Source of the DNA: SB11 sp035906255
GTDB taxonomy: Bacteria > Bacteroidota > Bacteroidia > UBA8524
DNA length: 64,000 bases
Assembly: GCA_035906255.1 (NCBI GenBank)
Contig: JAMIFM010000018.1
Location: 186,001-250,000, forward strand
Direction of reading: 5' to 3'
The notes below the pieces were generated by a model, which saw nothing but the letters and a program-made list of their open reading frames with translations, made no database searches and was not told where the DNA came from. Made by a program: the position numbers and the translations under genes. Below are positions 45,195 to 54,025 of this stretch, piece by piece (within the stretch, counting starts at the first letter, position 1; each line of letters starts with the position of its first letter).

Positions 45195-45202
45195 AAACGG
45201 TT

Positions 45203-47146
45203 ATGAAAAATATAAGACTAATTACAAAACCTTTATTGGTTTTTGCGCTGGGCGCGGCTGTTATGGCCGGTTGCAGCAGAAAAGCCACCATTACTGATGC
45301 TAACAAAGCCTTTGAAAGCCGCGAGTATTTTCTTAGCTCATCCATGTATAAGCAAGCCTATGCAGCGTTGAGCGACAAGGAGCTTAAAGCTGAAGCTGCT
45401 TTCGGTGCTGCTGAGAGTTTTCGTAAGATAAACGATTACAAAAATGCCGAGTACTGGTATAACCAAACGTTGAAAAACGACCCTGATAATAAAGAGGCTA
45501 TTTGGTTTGTAGCGATGGAAATGAAAAATGCCGAGCGTTACGAAGAAGCCAAAACCAAGTTTGAGGAATACAAAACCAAAGGCGGTATTGGCGACCAAGC
45601 CGACCATGAAATTGAAGGTTGTGTGAAGGGCATGGAGTGGAAAAAGGAACAAACCCGCTATGTGGTAGAAAACATGAAGAGTTTGAATACCAAAAACTCT
45701 GATTTTGGTGTAGTAGCCTACAGGGGCGATGCTTTGTTTTTCTCATCAGACCGTGAGAATCCTGATAACAGAAGAGTATATGGTCGTACAGGAGATAAGT
45801 TTGTTGATATATACCGTGCTGAGCTTAAAAGAGCTAAACGTGGTGAGCAATTACCTTCAATTGGTAAAGTTAACCCCGCCGAAGGGTTGGTGTTTGATTA
45901 CAACGAAGCCACAGGTGCATTTTCAGGTTCTAAAATATACTTTACCCTTTGCAACGGGGTAGAGGGTAATGAAAACTCTTGTAAGATATACGAAGCCACA
46001 CTTTCAGGTAAAGCGTTTAAAGATGTTTCTGCCCTTTCGTTTTGCGATGATTCACTAACCAACTACGGCCATCCGTCTGTATCACAAGACGGTTTAACCT
46101 TGTATTTCTCTGCCGATTTACCCGGTGGTTTTGGCGGTAAGGATATTTACTCAACCACTTTTGATAAAAGAAGCAAAAGCTGGGGCGCACCTGTTAATGC
46201 AGGTTCGGTTATCAATACCAAAAATGATGATATGTATCCCTTTATCCATGCTGACGGTACTTTGTACTTTTCGTCAAACGGTCATGTAGGCATGGGTGGT
46301 TTAGATGTTTTCTCAGCTAAAAATAATGGCGGAACATGGGAAGAACCTGTTAACATGAAATGGCCTGTTAACTCAGGTGCCGATGATTTTTCGTTCACAG
46401 TGTCTGACGATAAGCAAAACGGTTACTTGTCATCAAACCGCGAAGGCGGTAGGGGCAAGGATGATATTTACGGTTTTTACCTGAAACCACTTGAGTTTAA
46501 ACTGAAAGTAGTAATTAAGGATGCCAAAACAGGCAAAACCATCCCGAACGCTACGGTTAAATTTACGATTAATAAAGACAGTGCGGCATCATTTACCGCT
46601 AATGGTGATGGCGTACTTGAAGCTCCTTTGATGATGAATGCTTCATACGGTTTCTTCGCTTCAAAAACCGAAGACTACTATTTTGATAGTGAAACCAAAC
46701 AGGTATCTACCGTTGGTAAAGAGCTTTCAGAAAACTTTGTGCAAGAATTGCTTTTGAACCAAATGAATGTTGAAGATGAGTTTACCTTAAAAGGTATTTA
46801 TTATGATTTGGATAAAGCCGATTTGCGTTCAGAGTCACTACCTGTGATAGATTCATTAATCAACCTGCTGAACAAATACCCCAAAATCCGAATTGAAATT
46901 GGTTCGCACACCGATTGCCGTTCATCAAAAGAGTATAACGAGCAATTATCGCAACGCCGGGCACAATCCGTAGTTGATTATTTGATAAGCAAAGGCATAG
47001 TATCGGCTCGTTTGGAGGCAAAAGGATATGGCGAAACCAAACTGGTAAATGATTGCGCTTGCGAAGGCACTGAGGTGAAACGCAATTGCAGCGAAGAAGA
47101 ACATCAATTAAACCGCCGTACTACTTTCAGAATTGTATCAAAGTAA
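45203..47146 (+). CDS. PorE-like lipoprotein: TPR, propeller, CRD and OmpA domains
   Basis: The 647-aa product is a lipoprotein (lipidated Cys24 in AAVMAGC). Domain order: TPR-like helices (about 35-145), a PD40/WD40-like propeller (about 150-428, with repeats such as LYFSADLPGGFGGKDIY and LYFSSNGHVGMGGLDVF), a carboxypeptidase-regulatory-like beta domain (about 430-520), and an OmpA-type peptidoglycan-binding domain (about 522-647, with IEIGSHTDCRSS and NEQLSQRRAQSVVDYL). This is exactly the architecture reported for PorE, a T9SS component that ties the secretion apparatus to peptidoglycan. Here it is linked to cargo and a PorP-family gene, so it may be a dedicated paralogue and not the core PorE. 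Confidence 0.9.
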   Translation: MKNIRLITKPLLVFALGAAVMAGCSRKATITDANKAFESREYFLSSSMYKQAYAALSDKELKAEAAFGAAESFRKINDYKNAEYWYNQTLKNDPDNKEAIWFVAMEMKNAERYEEAKTKFEEYKTKGGIGDQADHEIEGCVKGMEWKKEQTRYVVENMKSLNTKNSDFGVVAYRGDALFFSSDRENPDNRRVYGRTGDKFVDIYRAELKRAKRGEQLPSIGKVNPAEGLVFDYNEATGAFSGSKIYFTLCNGVEGNENSCKIYEATLSGKAFKDVSALSFCDDSLTNYGHPSVSQDGLTLYFSADLPGGFGGKDIYSTTFDKRSKSWGAPVNAGSVINTKNDDMYPFIHADGTLYFSSNGHVGMGGLDVFSAKNNGGTWEEPVNMKWPVNSGADDFSFTVSDDKQNGYLSSNREGGRGKDDIYGFYLKPLEFKLKVVIKDAKTGKTIPNATVKFTINKDSAASFTANGDGVLEAPLMMNASYGFFASKTEDYYFDSETKQVSTVGKELSENFVQELLLNQMNVEDEFTLKGIYYDLDKADLRSESLPVIDSLINLLNKYPKIRIEIGSHTDCRSSKEYNEQLSQRRAQSVVDYLISKGIVSARLEAKGYGETKLVNDCACEGTEVKRNCSEEEHQLNRRTTFRIVSK

Positions 47147-47167
47147 AAAGAAGAAAAAATTAAAACA

Positions 47168-48118
47168 ATGAAAAAGATAATAGCAGTGTTGGGCTTGTTG
47201 CTTATTTGTGCAGGCGTTTTCGGCCAGCAAGACCCCTACTACACTCATTTTATGTTTAACAGGCAGGCTTATAACCCTGCTTATTCAGGCTCGCAGGGCG
47301 GTTTAGAAGCTACTTTGCTTCACCACAGCCAATGGACAGGGTTTAAAGAAGGTTTAGGGCCAAATACCCAGTCGTTAGGCATTAACCTACCTGTTGGCAA
47401 TCACGGTTTTGGGTTGCAATTGGTAAACGATAAACTGGGTTATGAAAAATCAGTAAATCTGTCGTTGTCATACAACTACCGTTTTAATATCGGTAGCGGT
47501 ACTTTGGGTGTTGGCCCATCACTTGGGTTTTTGCAAAAATCGTTAGACGGCAGCAAACTTAGCCCCGAGCAAGCCAACGACCTTAAAATACCTACTTCAA
47601 ACGTATCAAGTTTAAAACCCGATTACGGGTTTGGGTTTTTCTACCAAAACGAAAATGTAAACAATTTGTACGTCGGGCTTTCGGCCACCCACCTTTCAGA
47701 AGAAGATTTTAACTACGATGCAGCACAGGGTGCATTGGTGCAGTACAACGGGCGCAGACACTATTATTTAACCGCAGGTATGCAGTTTGAGTTGTCTCCC
47801 ATATTGGCATTACGCCCCAATGTATTAATGAAGAACGACGGTGCTACTACCCAGTTTGATGTAAACGCTGATTTGTTGTACAAGCAAAAACTATGCGGAG
47901 GCTTTGCATACCGTTCAGGCGATGCAATGTCGGTATTGTTAGGATATTACATCACTCCGCAATGGCATTTGGGGTATAGCTACGATTATACGTTGACGGA
48001 TATTAGCAACGTGAGCAGTGGTACACACGAATTGGTATTGAATTTTGTGCTGAAAACCACCCGTAAGCCAAAGCCTATTCTGAATAAGATAATCCTAACC
48101 CCCCGTTTCTTAGAATAG
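47168..48118 (+). CDS. PorP/SprF-family T9SS outer-membrane protein
   Basis: The 316-aa product has a signal peptide (cleavage near GVFG-QQD) followed by the family signature QDPYYTHFMFNRQAYNPAYSG, then a beta-barrel-like alternation up to VLNFVLKTT. It matches the PorP/SprF family in length and motifs. SprF-type proteins are required for export or attachment of type B CTD cargo such as SprB. Being last in this operon, it is the probable partner of the two type B proteins encoded upstream (inference). A terminator follows at 48149. Confidence 0.95.
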   Translation: MKKIIAVLGLLLICAGVFGQQDPYYTHFMFNRQAYNPAYSGSQGGLEATLLHHSQWTGFKEGLGPNTQSLGINLPVGNHGFGLQLVNDKLGYEKSVNLSLSYNYRFNIGSGTLGVGPSLGFLQKSLDGSKLSPEQANDLKIPTSNVSSLKPDYGFGFFYQNENVNNLYVGLSATHLSEEDFNYDAAQGALVQYNGRRHYYLTAGMQFELSPILALRPNVLMKNDGATTQFDVNADLLYKQKLCGGFAYRSGDAMSVLLGYYITPQWHLGYSYDYTLTDISNVSSGTHELVLNFVLKTTRKPKPILNKIILTPRFLE

Positions 48119-48148
48119 CATAATGTATTTTCAATAGGTTTTCTTTTG

Positions 48149-48178
48149 AAAAGCCGGCAGTATTGTCGGCTTTTTTGT
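48149..48178 (+). terminator. Rho-independent terminator of the 31-kb operon
   Basis: AAAAGCCGGCA (48149-48159) pairs with TGTCGGCTTTT (48164-48174, one G-U), loop GTAT, followed by T residues. Confidence 0.9.
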
Positions 48179-48204
48179 TTGTATGCTCAGTGTTTTCTTA
48201 CCCT

Positions 48205-48779
48205 GTCATTCCGAAGCATAGCGTGGAATCTTATTGCAACTATGTTAAACAAAGGGGTATAGGATGCTTCCTACGTCAGCATGACGGACTGCTTGTTATT
48301 GTGCGCGGGATAAAGTACCGTTCTTGTCATTCCGAAGCAGGGCGAGGAATCTATTGCAACTATGTTAAACAAAGGGCGATAAGACGCTTCCTGCGTCAGC
48401 ATGACATAGCTGCTTGTTATTGTGAGCGGGATAAAGCACCGCTCTTGTCATTCCGAAGCACGGGGAGGAATCTTATTACACCTGTGTTAAACAAAGGGGT
48501 ATAGGATGCTTACTACGTCAGCATGACAGGACTGCTTGTTATTGTGCGCGGGATAAAGTACCGCTCTTGTCATTCCGAAGCACGGCGAGGAATCTTATTA
48601 CATCTGTGTTAAACAAAGGGCTATAAGATGCTTCCTACGTCAGCATGACAGGGTTGCTTGTTATTGTGAGCGGGATACGGTACGGTGTCGTTCTTGTCAT
48701 TCCGAAGCGCAGCGAGGAAACCTATTACACCTGTGTTAAACAAAGGGCGATGAGATGCTTCATGCTTCAGCATTGCAAC
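48205..48779. repeat. Five tandem copies of a roughly 121-bp intergenic repeat
   Basis: Copies begin with GTCATTCCGAAGC at 48205, 48326, 48447, 48569 and 48696. Each core is 80-84 bp, carries a GTTAAACAAAGGG centre, and ends with an arm of the type GTCAGCATGAC (ends at 48285, 48405, 48527 and 48649; the fifth end is degenerate near 48779). Start and end arms are inverted repeats matching at 8 of 10 positions, so each core can fold as a hairpin. Linkers of 40-46 bp are also conserved (GCTTGTTATTGTG, GCGGGATA). It fills the space between two convergent transcription units. The period is not a multiple of three and no coding role is likely. Confidence 0.9.
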
Positions 48780-48793
48780 GGCTTTGTTATAAC

Positions 48794-48829
48794 AAAAAAG
48801 GCTATCTCAATTCTTGAGACAGCCTTTTT
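48794..48829 (-). terminator. Bidirectional terminator serving the nuclease gene
   Basis: AAAAAGGCTATCTCAA pairs with TTGAGACAGCCTTTTT (one mismatch, loop TTC). T-runs flank both strands. It lies 21 bp past the stop of the minus-strand nuclease gene. Confidence 0.9.
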
Positions 48830-48849
48830 GTGGGATATAATTTTACCTA

Positions 48850-51003
48850 TTACTCAATAATCAATTTCACAGGCGATGCAGCTTGTGTATGTATAAAGTA
48901 AATGCCTTTTGCAAGGTTTAGAGGGCTTACATCTATTTTAACAGCTTCACCATTAGTGGCGGTTATATCAACTTGGTGTAATAACTTTCCTGTGGCATCA
49001 TACAGTTTTAGCGGTGTATTTGTTGCCTCAGCAGTATTTATCTGTACAGTAAAGCTTTGGGTTGCTGGGTTAGGATAAATGGTAATTGCAGGAGTTGTAG
49101 CAGCATTTGTAGTTACTGATGAATATGTAAATGCTTTGTTACCCGTAGCTGATGTGTTTGATGCAGCGGCTTGCACAGGTGCTAACATTGGTGAACTTGA
49201 AGTGTGGGTGAAAGTAACCACCACAGGAAGGTGGTCAGATGCATCGTGTAGAGCAGATGCTATGGTTGATGAATACATGGTGTATGGCGCAGTGTTAAGT
49301 GCTTGGTTGTAGTGTTGGCCATCGTTTCCGTATGCTTTGTAGGTATTGGGCACAATATCAAACCCGCCTGTTTGGGTAATAGCGGTTGAAAACAATAGCA
49401 TATCAAAACGGTCGTCCATACCCCCTGTTGCGCCGCCGCCAAAAGAAGTAGTACGGGGCGATTGGGTGTGGTGGATGGCATACGATGAGTTATTCCAAGT
49501 GCCTGACAGGCTCAGCAGGTCGTTAAATTTACCGTTAGCATTACTACCGTTTGTTATCATTTTCTGGTAAGCTGTTTCGCTACTGCCGTAAATGTTAAAA
49601 TCGCCGCATACTAAAAAGTATTTACCTGCTGCAAAAGCATCGGTAACTGCCCTAAGATTGTCTACTTCACCATCACGTTGGGTTTCATCGCTGCTTGTGT
49701 TACCTGCTTTTAAATGCACAGAGTAGATGTATAACGAATCGCCTGATGCTATATGGCGCAACAGAAATTGATTAATATCTCTTAGCGATGTTGAAATGGG
49801 TGTATTACTAATAAACTGAAATTTAGAGCTTTTGTAATACAAAGAGTTGTCGGTGTCGTAGCCGTCAATAAATGTAGCCATGCTGTAGTTACTGCTGCTG
49901 TAGTTAAGCACATTACTTAAAAAGTTATTTGCCCCTGTTGATTGCAATACCTCTTGGCAAACTACAATATCAGGGTTCACCGCATCAATAATTGTGCGAT
50001 AACTTGGCTCACGTGATGAGCCTGTGCTGCCGGGGTAATTCAACAAGTTATATGTCATTATTACAAAATCTCCGGTGTCTTCTTCCGTTGAGTCGTTAGT
50101 GGTAAATGAGTTTGTACCCCAGTTTGAAAATGTGCTGCCGCCGCAGTTGGCGCGTACGTGGGCATAGTATAGTGTGTTGGGGGTTAAACTGCTTACTGCC
50201 GCCGAGGTTGAAGTGGTATTAGTGCCTGATGAAGGTGCGGTTGATGAAGTAGTAACGGCATACTCGTAGGATGAAGCACCAGATACTGTGTTCCAACTGA
50301 TGGTGGCCGATGTTGTGGTGATACTTGATGCTGAAATACCAGTAGGTGTAGCGCACGATGAAGAACTTGAACCTGTGATAGAAATATCATCTACCGAAAT
50401 TTTATCACGTGAACCACTGGTGCTTACTGATTCCCAGTAAATCCAACGCACTTGCACCACCGATTGGTTTTCAGCACCTACGGGCAAGGTTTCAGTAAGG
50501 GTAGATGAACTGTGGCCGTCAGTCATGCCTGCGCTGCTATACGTGGTAGTTGTACCCACGTTGATAAAGCTGCCCGATGTGCCGACACGGTACTGCAACG
50601 CAATGCTATTATCGCGCGAACTTTGGTTCTTAATGGTTTTACACAACCACGAAACTTGTATGTTGGTTAGTCCTGTGGTGTTAATGGCTACTACAACTGC
50701 ACCCGCAGGGTTTGTGCCCGATGAAAGTATGCCTATCCCATCGGTACCTAAATGATACCAGCCACCTGTGGCAAGTGCGGGTGAACTACCCTGATTGGGT
50801 AAATCGCCTGTGGCAGCCGAAAGGGTGCGTGTGGTGGGGATGCTGGTGAACCTGTGCACTGCAACACCTGTGGGTAGGGTGGCTGAACTTTGGCTGGTGA
50901 GTGAAAAGGGCAGTGATACTGCTGTGGGGTTAGTTTGGGCAATAAGTAGGGTGTTTGCCCATAACAAATTAATTAGTAAAAAAAGAATGCTGGTTTTTTT
51001 CAT
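48850..51003 (-). CDS. T9SS-exported endonuclease/exonuclease/phosphatase-family protein
   Basis: The 717-aa product has a signal peptide (LLWANTLLIAQ), a beta-sandwich domain (about 25-212), an Fn3 domain (about 217-302) and an endonuclease/exonuclease/phosphatase domain (about 312-600). A type A sorting domain (TIYPNPATQSFTV, about 640-717) completes it. Catalytic landmarks of the fold are present: Asn319 in MTYNLLNYPG, Glu351 in VCQEV, His430 in YSVHLKAG, Asp468 and Asn470 in CGDFN, Asp531/Asp534 in DDRFD and Asp590-His591 in SDHLPV. It is probably an extracellular or surface nuclease degrading DNA for nutrients or in biofilms; a phosphodiesterase acting on another substrate is possible. 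Confidence 0.93.
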   Translation of the reverse strand: MKKTSILFLLINLLWANTLLIAQTNPTAVSLPFSLTSQSSATLPTGVAVHRFTSIPTTRTLSAATGDLPNQGSSPALATGGWYHLGTDGIGILSSGTNPAGAVVVAINTTGLTNIQVSWLCKTIKNQSSRDNSIALQYRVGTSGSFINVGTTTTYSSAGMTDGHSSSTLTETLPVGAENQSVVQVRWIYWESVSTSGSRDKISVDDISITGSSSSSCATPTGISASSITTTSATISWNTVSGASSYEYAVTTSSTAPSSGTNTTSTSAAVSSLTPNTLYYAHVRANCGGSTFSNWGTNSFTTNDSTEEDTGDFVIMTYNLLNYPGSTGSSREPSYRTIIDAVNPDIVVCQEVLQSTGANNFLSNVLNYSSSNYSMATFIDGYDTDNSLYYKSSKFQFISNTPISTSLRDINQFLLRHIASGDSLYIYSVHLKAGNTSSDETQRDGEVDNLRAVTDAFAAGKYFLVCGDFNIYGSSETAYQKMITNGSNANGKFNDLLSLSGTWNNSSYAIHHTQSPRTTSFGGGATGGMDDRFDMLLFSTAITQTGGFDIVPNTYKAYGNDGQHYNQALNTAPYTMYSSTIASALHDASDHLPVVVTFTHTSSSPMLAPVQAAASNTSATGNKAFTYSSVTTNAATTPAITIYPNPATQSFTVQINTAEATNTPLKLYDATGKLLHQVDITATNGEAVKIDVSPLNLAKGIYFIHTQAASPVKLIIE

Positions 51004-51391
51004 TGTGATAGTGGTTTAGAAATTTCCATCGGCAATAAGTGACCGTAGCATTATTGAATAGTAAAACCCATTGTTAAAAAATACAGCCGTTCTAATACCT
51101 GTATTTTTTAAGTTTTAATTAATCACCTACTTGTTTTTGCTTGTTTCCGCCTTGTTTTTCGGGTGTGGAGAGGCCATTTCTCACATTAAGAGAGTTTTAA
51201 TAGCGAAATGTTTAAAATAAAAATGGTTCTCTGTATGTATCATTAATGTCCGTTTCTGTCATACTAAAAGAGTAAGTATGTATCAAAACAAGTTCTGCAA
51301 CTGTATTTCAGTGCCTTTGTATCTTGGCTGTGCGGTAGAGGCGAAGATGTAAGGTTTGATATGAAATTGGTGTGAAGGTTATATGTAGATT
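51004..51391. other. Intergenic stretch, no supported feature
   Basis: These 388 bp are AT-rich and lie between the nuclease start and the stop of the DUF1304 gene. I found no exact TAnnTTTG box on the minus strand, no strong hairpin and no convincing reading frame. The nuclease promoter should lie here but could not be identified. Confidence 0.5.
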
Positions 51392-51766
51392 TTACGCAAC
51401 CAATACAAGTATAAATCCAACCAATGCAGGAACTCCTTGTTTTAAAAATATACTTTTATCGGCTGTAAGGGCTCCGAAAGTTGCAGCAACAATAATACAG
51501 CTAAGGAAAAATAATGCAATATTATGTTGCCATATACTATCCGTTATAAATAACGACCAAATAAGACCAGCGGCCAAAAAGCCATTATAAAGTCCTTGAT
51601 TAGCTGCTAATCCTTTTGTTTCGTGAAACAGATGTATCGGCAAAGACTTAAACGTTTTTTTGCCCTTAGTTTCCCAAGCAAACATTTCAATCCACAAAAT
51701 GTATAAGTGTTCAAGTGCAACTATCCCGACGATTATTTTTGCGATAAGCCCTATGGTTCCATCCAT
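51392..51766 (-). CDS. DUF1304 family membrane protein
   Basis: I chose the ATG at 51766, giving 124 aa, the usual length of DUF1304 proteins. The longer frame from 51865 would run through the terminator of the upstream gene and adds no membrane segment. About four transmembrane helices are evident (about 5-25, 50-70, 75-97 and 103-122), with the conserved-looking segments EHLYILWIEMFAW and HETKGLAANQGLYNGFLA typical of the family. Function is unknown. It sits between two T9SS cargo genes but shares no export feature with them. Confidence 0.9.
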   Translation of the reverse strand: MDGTIGLIAKIIVGIVALEHLYILWIEMFAWETKGKKTFKSLPIHLFHETKGLAANQGLYNGFLAAGLIWSLFITDSIWQHNIALFFLSCIIVAATFGALTADKSIFLKQGVPALVGFILVLVA

Positions 51767-51855
51767 AAATACATCAATTATTGAAACGAATTTACAAAAT
51801 ATCTTTAGGCTCTCGTAATCGGCTAAAAAGACTTTTTCACTGAAAACTTTAAAAT

Positions 51856-51882
51856 AAAAAGCCACCCTTTTGGGGTGGCTTG
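51856..51882 (-). terminator. Rho-independent terminator of the duplicated T9SS cargo gene
   Basis: AGCCACCC (51860-51867) pairs with GGGTGGCT (51873-51880). On the minus strand the hairpin is followed by TTTTTATTTT. Confidence 0.88.
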
Positions 51883-51912
51883 GAATGTTATGAAAGTAAT
51901 TAAGCTATGTTA

Positions 51913-53973
51913 TTAGCGGCTGATAACTACACGGCCTGTGTGGTTGTTTGAGTCACTAACCACGTTGTAGAAATAGGTGCCTGTAGCAAAATCAGAAAGG
52001 TTTACAGTGATTGTTGAAAGAGATTTAGTGGCTGCGTAATTGTTTGTATAAACAACGCGGCCGGTGATGTCAACAAAAGTAAGAGTGAAATCTTCGTCAG
52101 AGTTAATATCAATGCTCAATGCAGTTGAAGCAGGGTTGGGGTAAGCATTGCCTACAACAAAGCCAAGTTCTTCAGCATTAAATTCAGCACCGTCTATGCT
52201 ACCCATTTTGCTTCCGCCGGGAGCCTCGCAGCAAGGGAAATTGCATGACCTGTTTGTGATAATAGGGTTGTAAACAGCAGTGTCAACAACACCGGCAGTA
52301 GCAGGAGTAGAGCCGGCTGTTGCAGCAGTTGCGATAGTCCAGTTACCGGCTGTACCAACGTTGCAACCACCTTGGCTTAGGATGAAAGTTTTTCCACCTT
52401 GGCTACCTGTTGCAAGTTTTGGGCCACCCAAATCTTTAGGAGTTTGTGCACGGGCTACCAAAGCAGTACCGTAGCTTGCACCGTGATAGAACACAGGCTC
52501 GCAATCAGGGCAACGAACTTGCACACCGTCAGCAGTATTACCAAAGCTAATCCTTCCGTTCCAGTCGATAGCTGAAGCTTCATAAGCTGCCAAGCAATAA
52601 GTACTGTCAGTAGTAGTTGGTTTTACAGATACGCCTGAAGCTGATTTGTTAGTTACAACAAATGAAGTAGGGCCTGAGCCGGCAATTTGCAACACCAGTG
52701 TGCTGTCAGAATAATCTTGGTCAACAACAAAGTTGTAGCAATTGTCAGCACCGTTAAACAATACGATTACTGTACCAACGGGAACTTTTTTCAATGTATC
52801 AAGGTTAGCAAATTTAGCATGACCTGTGGTGATACCTTTACCTGTTCCTGAACCAAATACACCGTTGTTGTCATCAACAACCCAGCCGCGAATATCCACT
52901 TCAGTTGTTACTGCATCAGCACCGCAAGTGGCAACCAATAGTTCAATGTACTCACAGTTGCCGCTGGGGCCGTTAGACCATTCTGTAACTACCAATACAC
53001 CTTTTACAGGAGTAGTATCAGGTACAAACTCAAAACAAATTGGATATTTGTTGGTACGGTCTATAACGTTATTCCTAAAATCAAGGTTGTCGCCACCGTT
53101 GTTTTCAAAACCGGGTGTTGCATTTGAATAATCAATGTAACGCCAGTTTACATCAGCACCAATAGAACTGATGCTTGTACCTTGGAAAAATTCAAAAGCC
53201 CTTGCGATACCGCCGTTAGAGTCAACAACAATGTGTGGGCCTTGCTCGCCAACAGTAGTTGTTACGTGGCTGTTTTGCGCGCTGTACGATACACCGTGAT
53301 AAAAACCGGGTTCGTCAGAAAAGTTAGGGTTGTCAATACAACCGGGGCACCTAACTTGGAAACCATCGCCAAGAAGTGAATCGCCATTACGTAGCGATAC
53401 GCCGTTCCAAGCGTTGTTGTTCAAAGTGTACGCATCTTGGCTGCAATAGCCGCTTTTGTTTACAGTACCCACAATAGGAGTAGTTGTTTTGTAAACAATG
53501 TATGGGCTAACGCCTGCGGCCACAAATACAAAAACACTGTCAGAACCATTGTCATAAGCATACACACCGTTAGGGTCGGTAAATGCATTTACAAACGCAG
53601 GGTTTGATTGGTCAAACTCAGAAGTATCAGCACCGTTAAAAAGTACGATGTAGGTACCTATTTTAACATTTTCCCAAATGCTGCTGTCAGCAAAACGCAA
53701 GTGACCGGGAGAAATTCCGGCTCCTGAAACTGTGGCACCATTAAATACTCCGTTGTTGTCATCAAACAACCAGCCTGTAATGTCAACATTTGATAGGGTT
53801 CCGGTGCTGTTGTTTGCAACAATAAGCTCTGCCCATTCTTTGTTTCCGTTTGCACCGTTTGAAAACTCATTTAATAAAAGTACACCTTTGTCAGCTTGAG
53901 CCGTTGCGGCTAGGGAGAATAACGAAATGGCTGCTAAAAACAGCATTTTAAATTGTAAGCTAAGTTTTTTCAT
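51913..53973 (-). CDS. T9SS type A cargo with two lamin-tail-like halves
   Basis: With the start at 53973 (the frame extends ten residues further, without signal character) the product is 686 aa with a signal peptide ending at ATA-QADKG. It consists of two homologous halves: KGVLLLNEFSNGANGNKEW...GWLFDDNNGVF...VLFNGAD (near 26-125) and KGVLVVTEWSNGPSGNCEY...GWVVDDNNGVF...VLFNGAD (near 325-425). Each is followed by a YHGxSY segment. The pattern resembles the LTD/lamin-tail fold common in exported Bacteroidota proteins. A type A sorting domain (NAYPNPASTALSI, about 610-686) ends it. No enzymatic motif was found; a surface or secreted binding role is plausible. Confidence 0.9.
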   Translation of the reverse strand: MKKLSLQFKMLFLAAISLFSLAATAQADKGVLLLNEFSNGANGNKEWAELIVANNSTGTLSNVDITGWLFDDNNGVFNGATVSGAGISPGHLRFADSSIWENVKIGTYIVLFNGADTSEFDQSNPAFVNAFTDPNGVYAYDNGSDSVFVFVAAGVSPYIVYKTTTPIVGTVNKSGYCSQDAYTLNNNAWNGVSLRNGDSLLGDGFQVRCPGCIDNPNFSDEPGFYHGVSYSAQNSHVTTTVGEQGPHIVVDSNGGIARAFEFFQGTSISSIGADVNWRYIDYSNATPGFENNGGDNLDFRNNVIDRTNKYPICFEFVPDTTPVKGVLVVTEWSNGPSGNCEYIELLVATCGADAVTTEVDIRGWVVDDNNGVFGSGTGKGITTGHAKFANLDTLKKVPVGTVIVLFNGADNCYNFVVDQDYSDSTLVLQIAGSGPTSFVVTNKSASGVSVKPTTTDSTYCLAAYEASAIDWNGRISFGNTADGVQVRCPDCEPVFYHGASYGTALVARAQTPKDLGGPKLATGSQGGKTFILSQGGCNVGTAGNWTIATAATAGSTPATAGVVDTAVYNPIITNRSCNFPCCEAPGGSKMGSIDGAEFNAEELGFVVGNAYPNPASTALSIDINSDEDFTLTFVDITGRVVYTNNYAATKSLSTITVNLSDFATGTYFYNVVSDSNNHTGRVVISR

Positions 53974-54017
53974 TGTTTTAGTTTTTTGATAGTTTAAATG
54001 CAATGCCTAGGCAGCAA

Positions 54018-54025
54018 CAAAGGTA
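54018..54025 (-). promoter_or_regulatory. -7 promoter box for the duplicated T9SS cargo gene
   Basis: The minus strand reads TACCTTTG, an exact TAnnTTTG, 44 bases upstream of the ATG at 53973. The nearest upstream TTTG is 26 bases away, longer than usual. A 10-bp palindrome TGCCTAGGCA lies between it and the gene (54004-54013). The rest of the 53974-54370 gap shows nothing further. Confidence 0.5.

Noticed and set aside
48205..48779. CRISPR array
   Set aside because: Repeat unit is far longer than a CRISPR repeat, the linkers are themselves conserved, and there are no unique spacers or cas genes.
48163..48860. Two open frames inside the tandem repeat (48163-48504 and 48645-48860)
   Set aside because: Their products simply translate the repeat (for example NYVKQR recurring), the unit length is not a multiple of three, and no start or family signal exists.
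51767..51865. Upstream extension of the DUF1304 gene
   Set aside because: It overlaps the terminator of the neighbouring gene and exceeds the family length.
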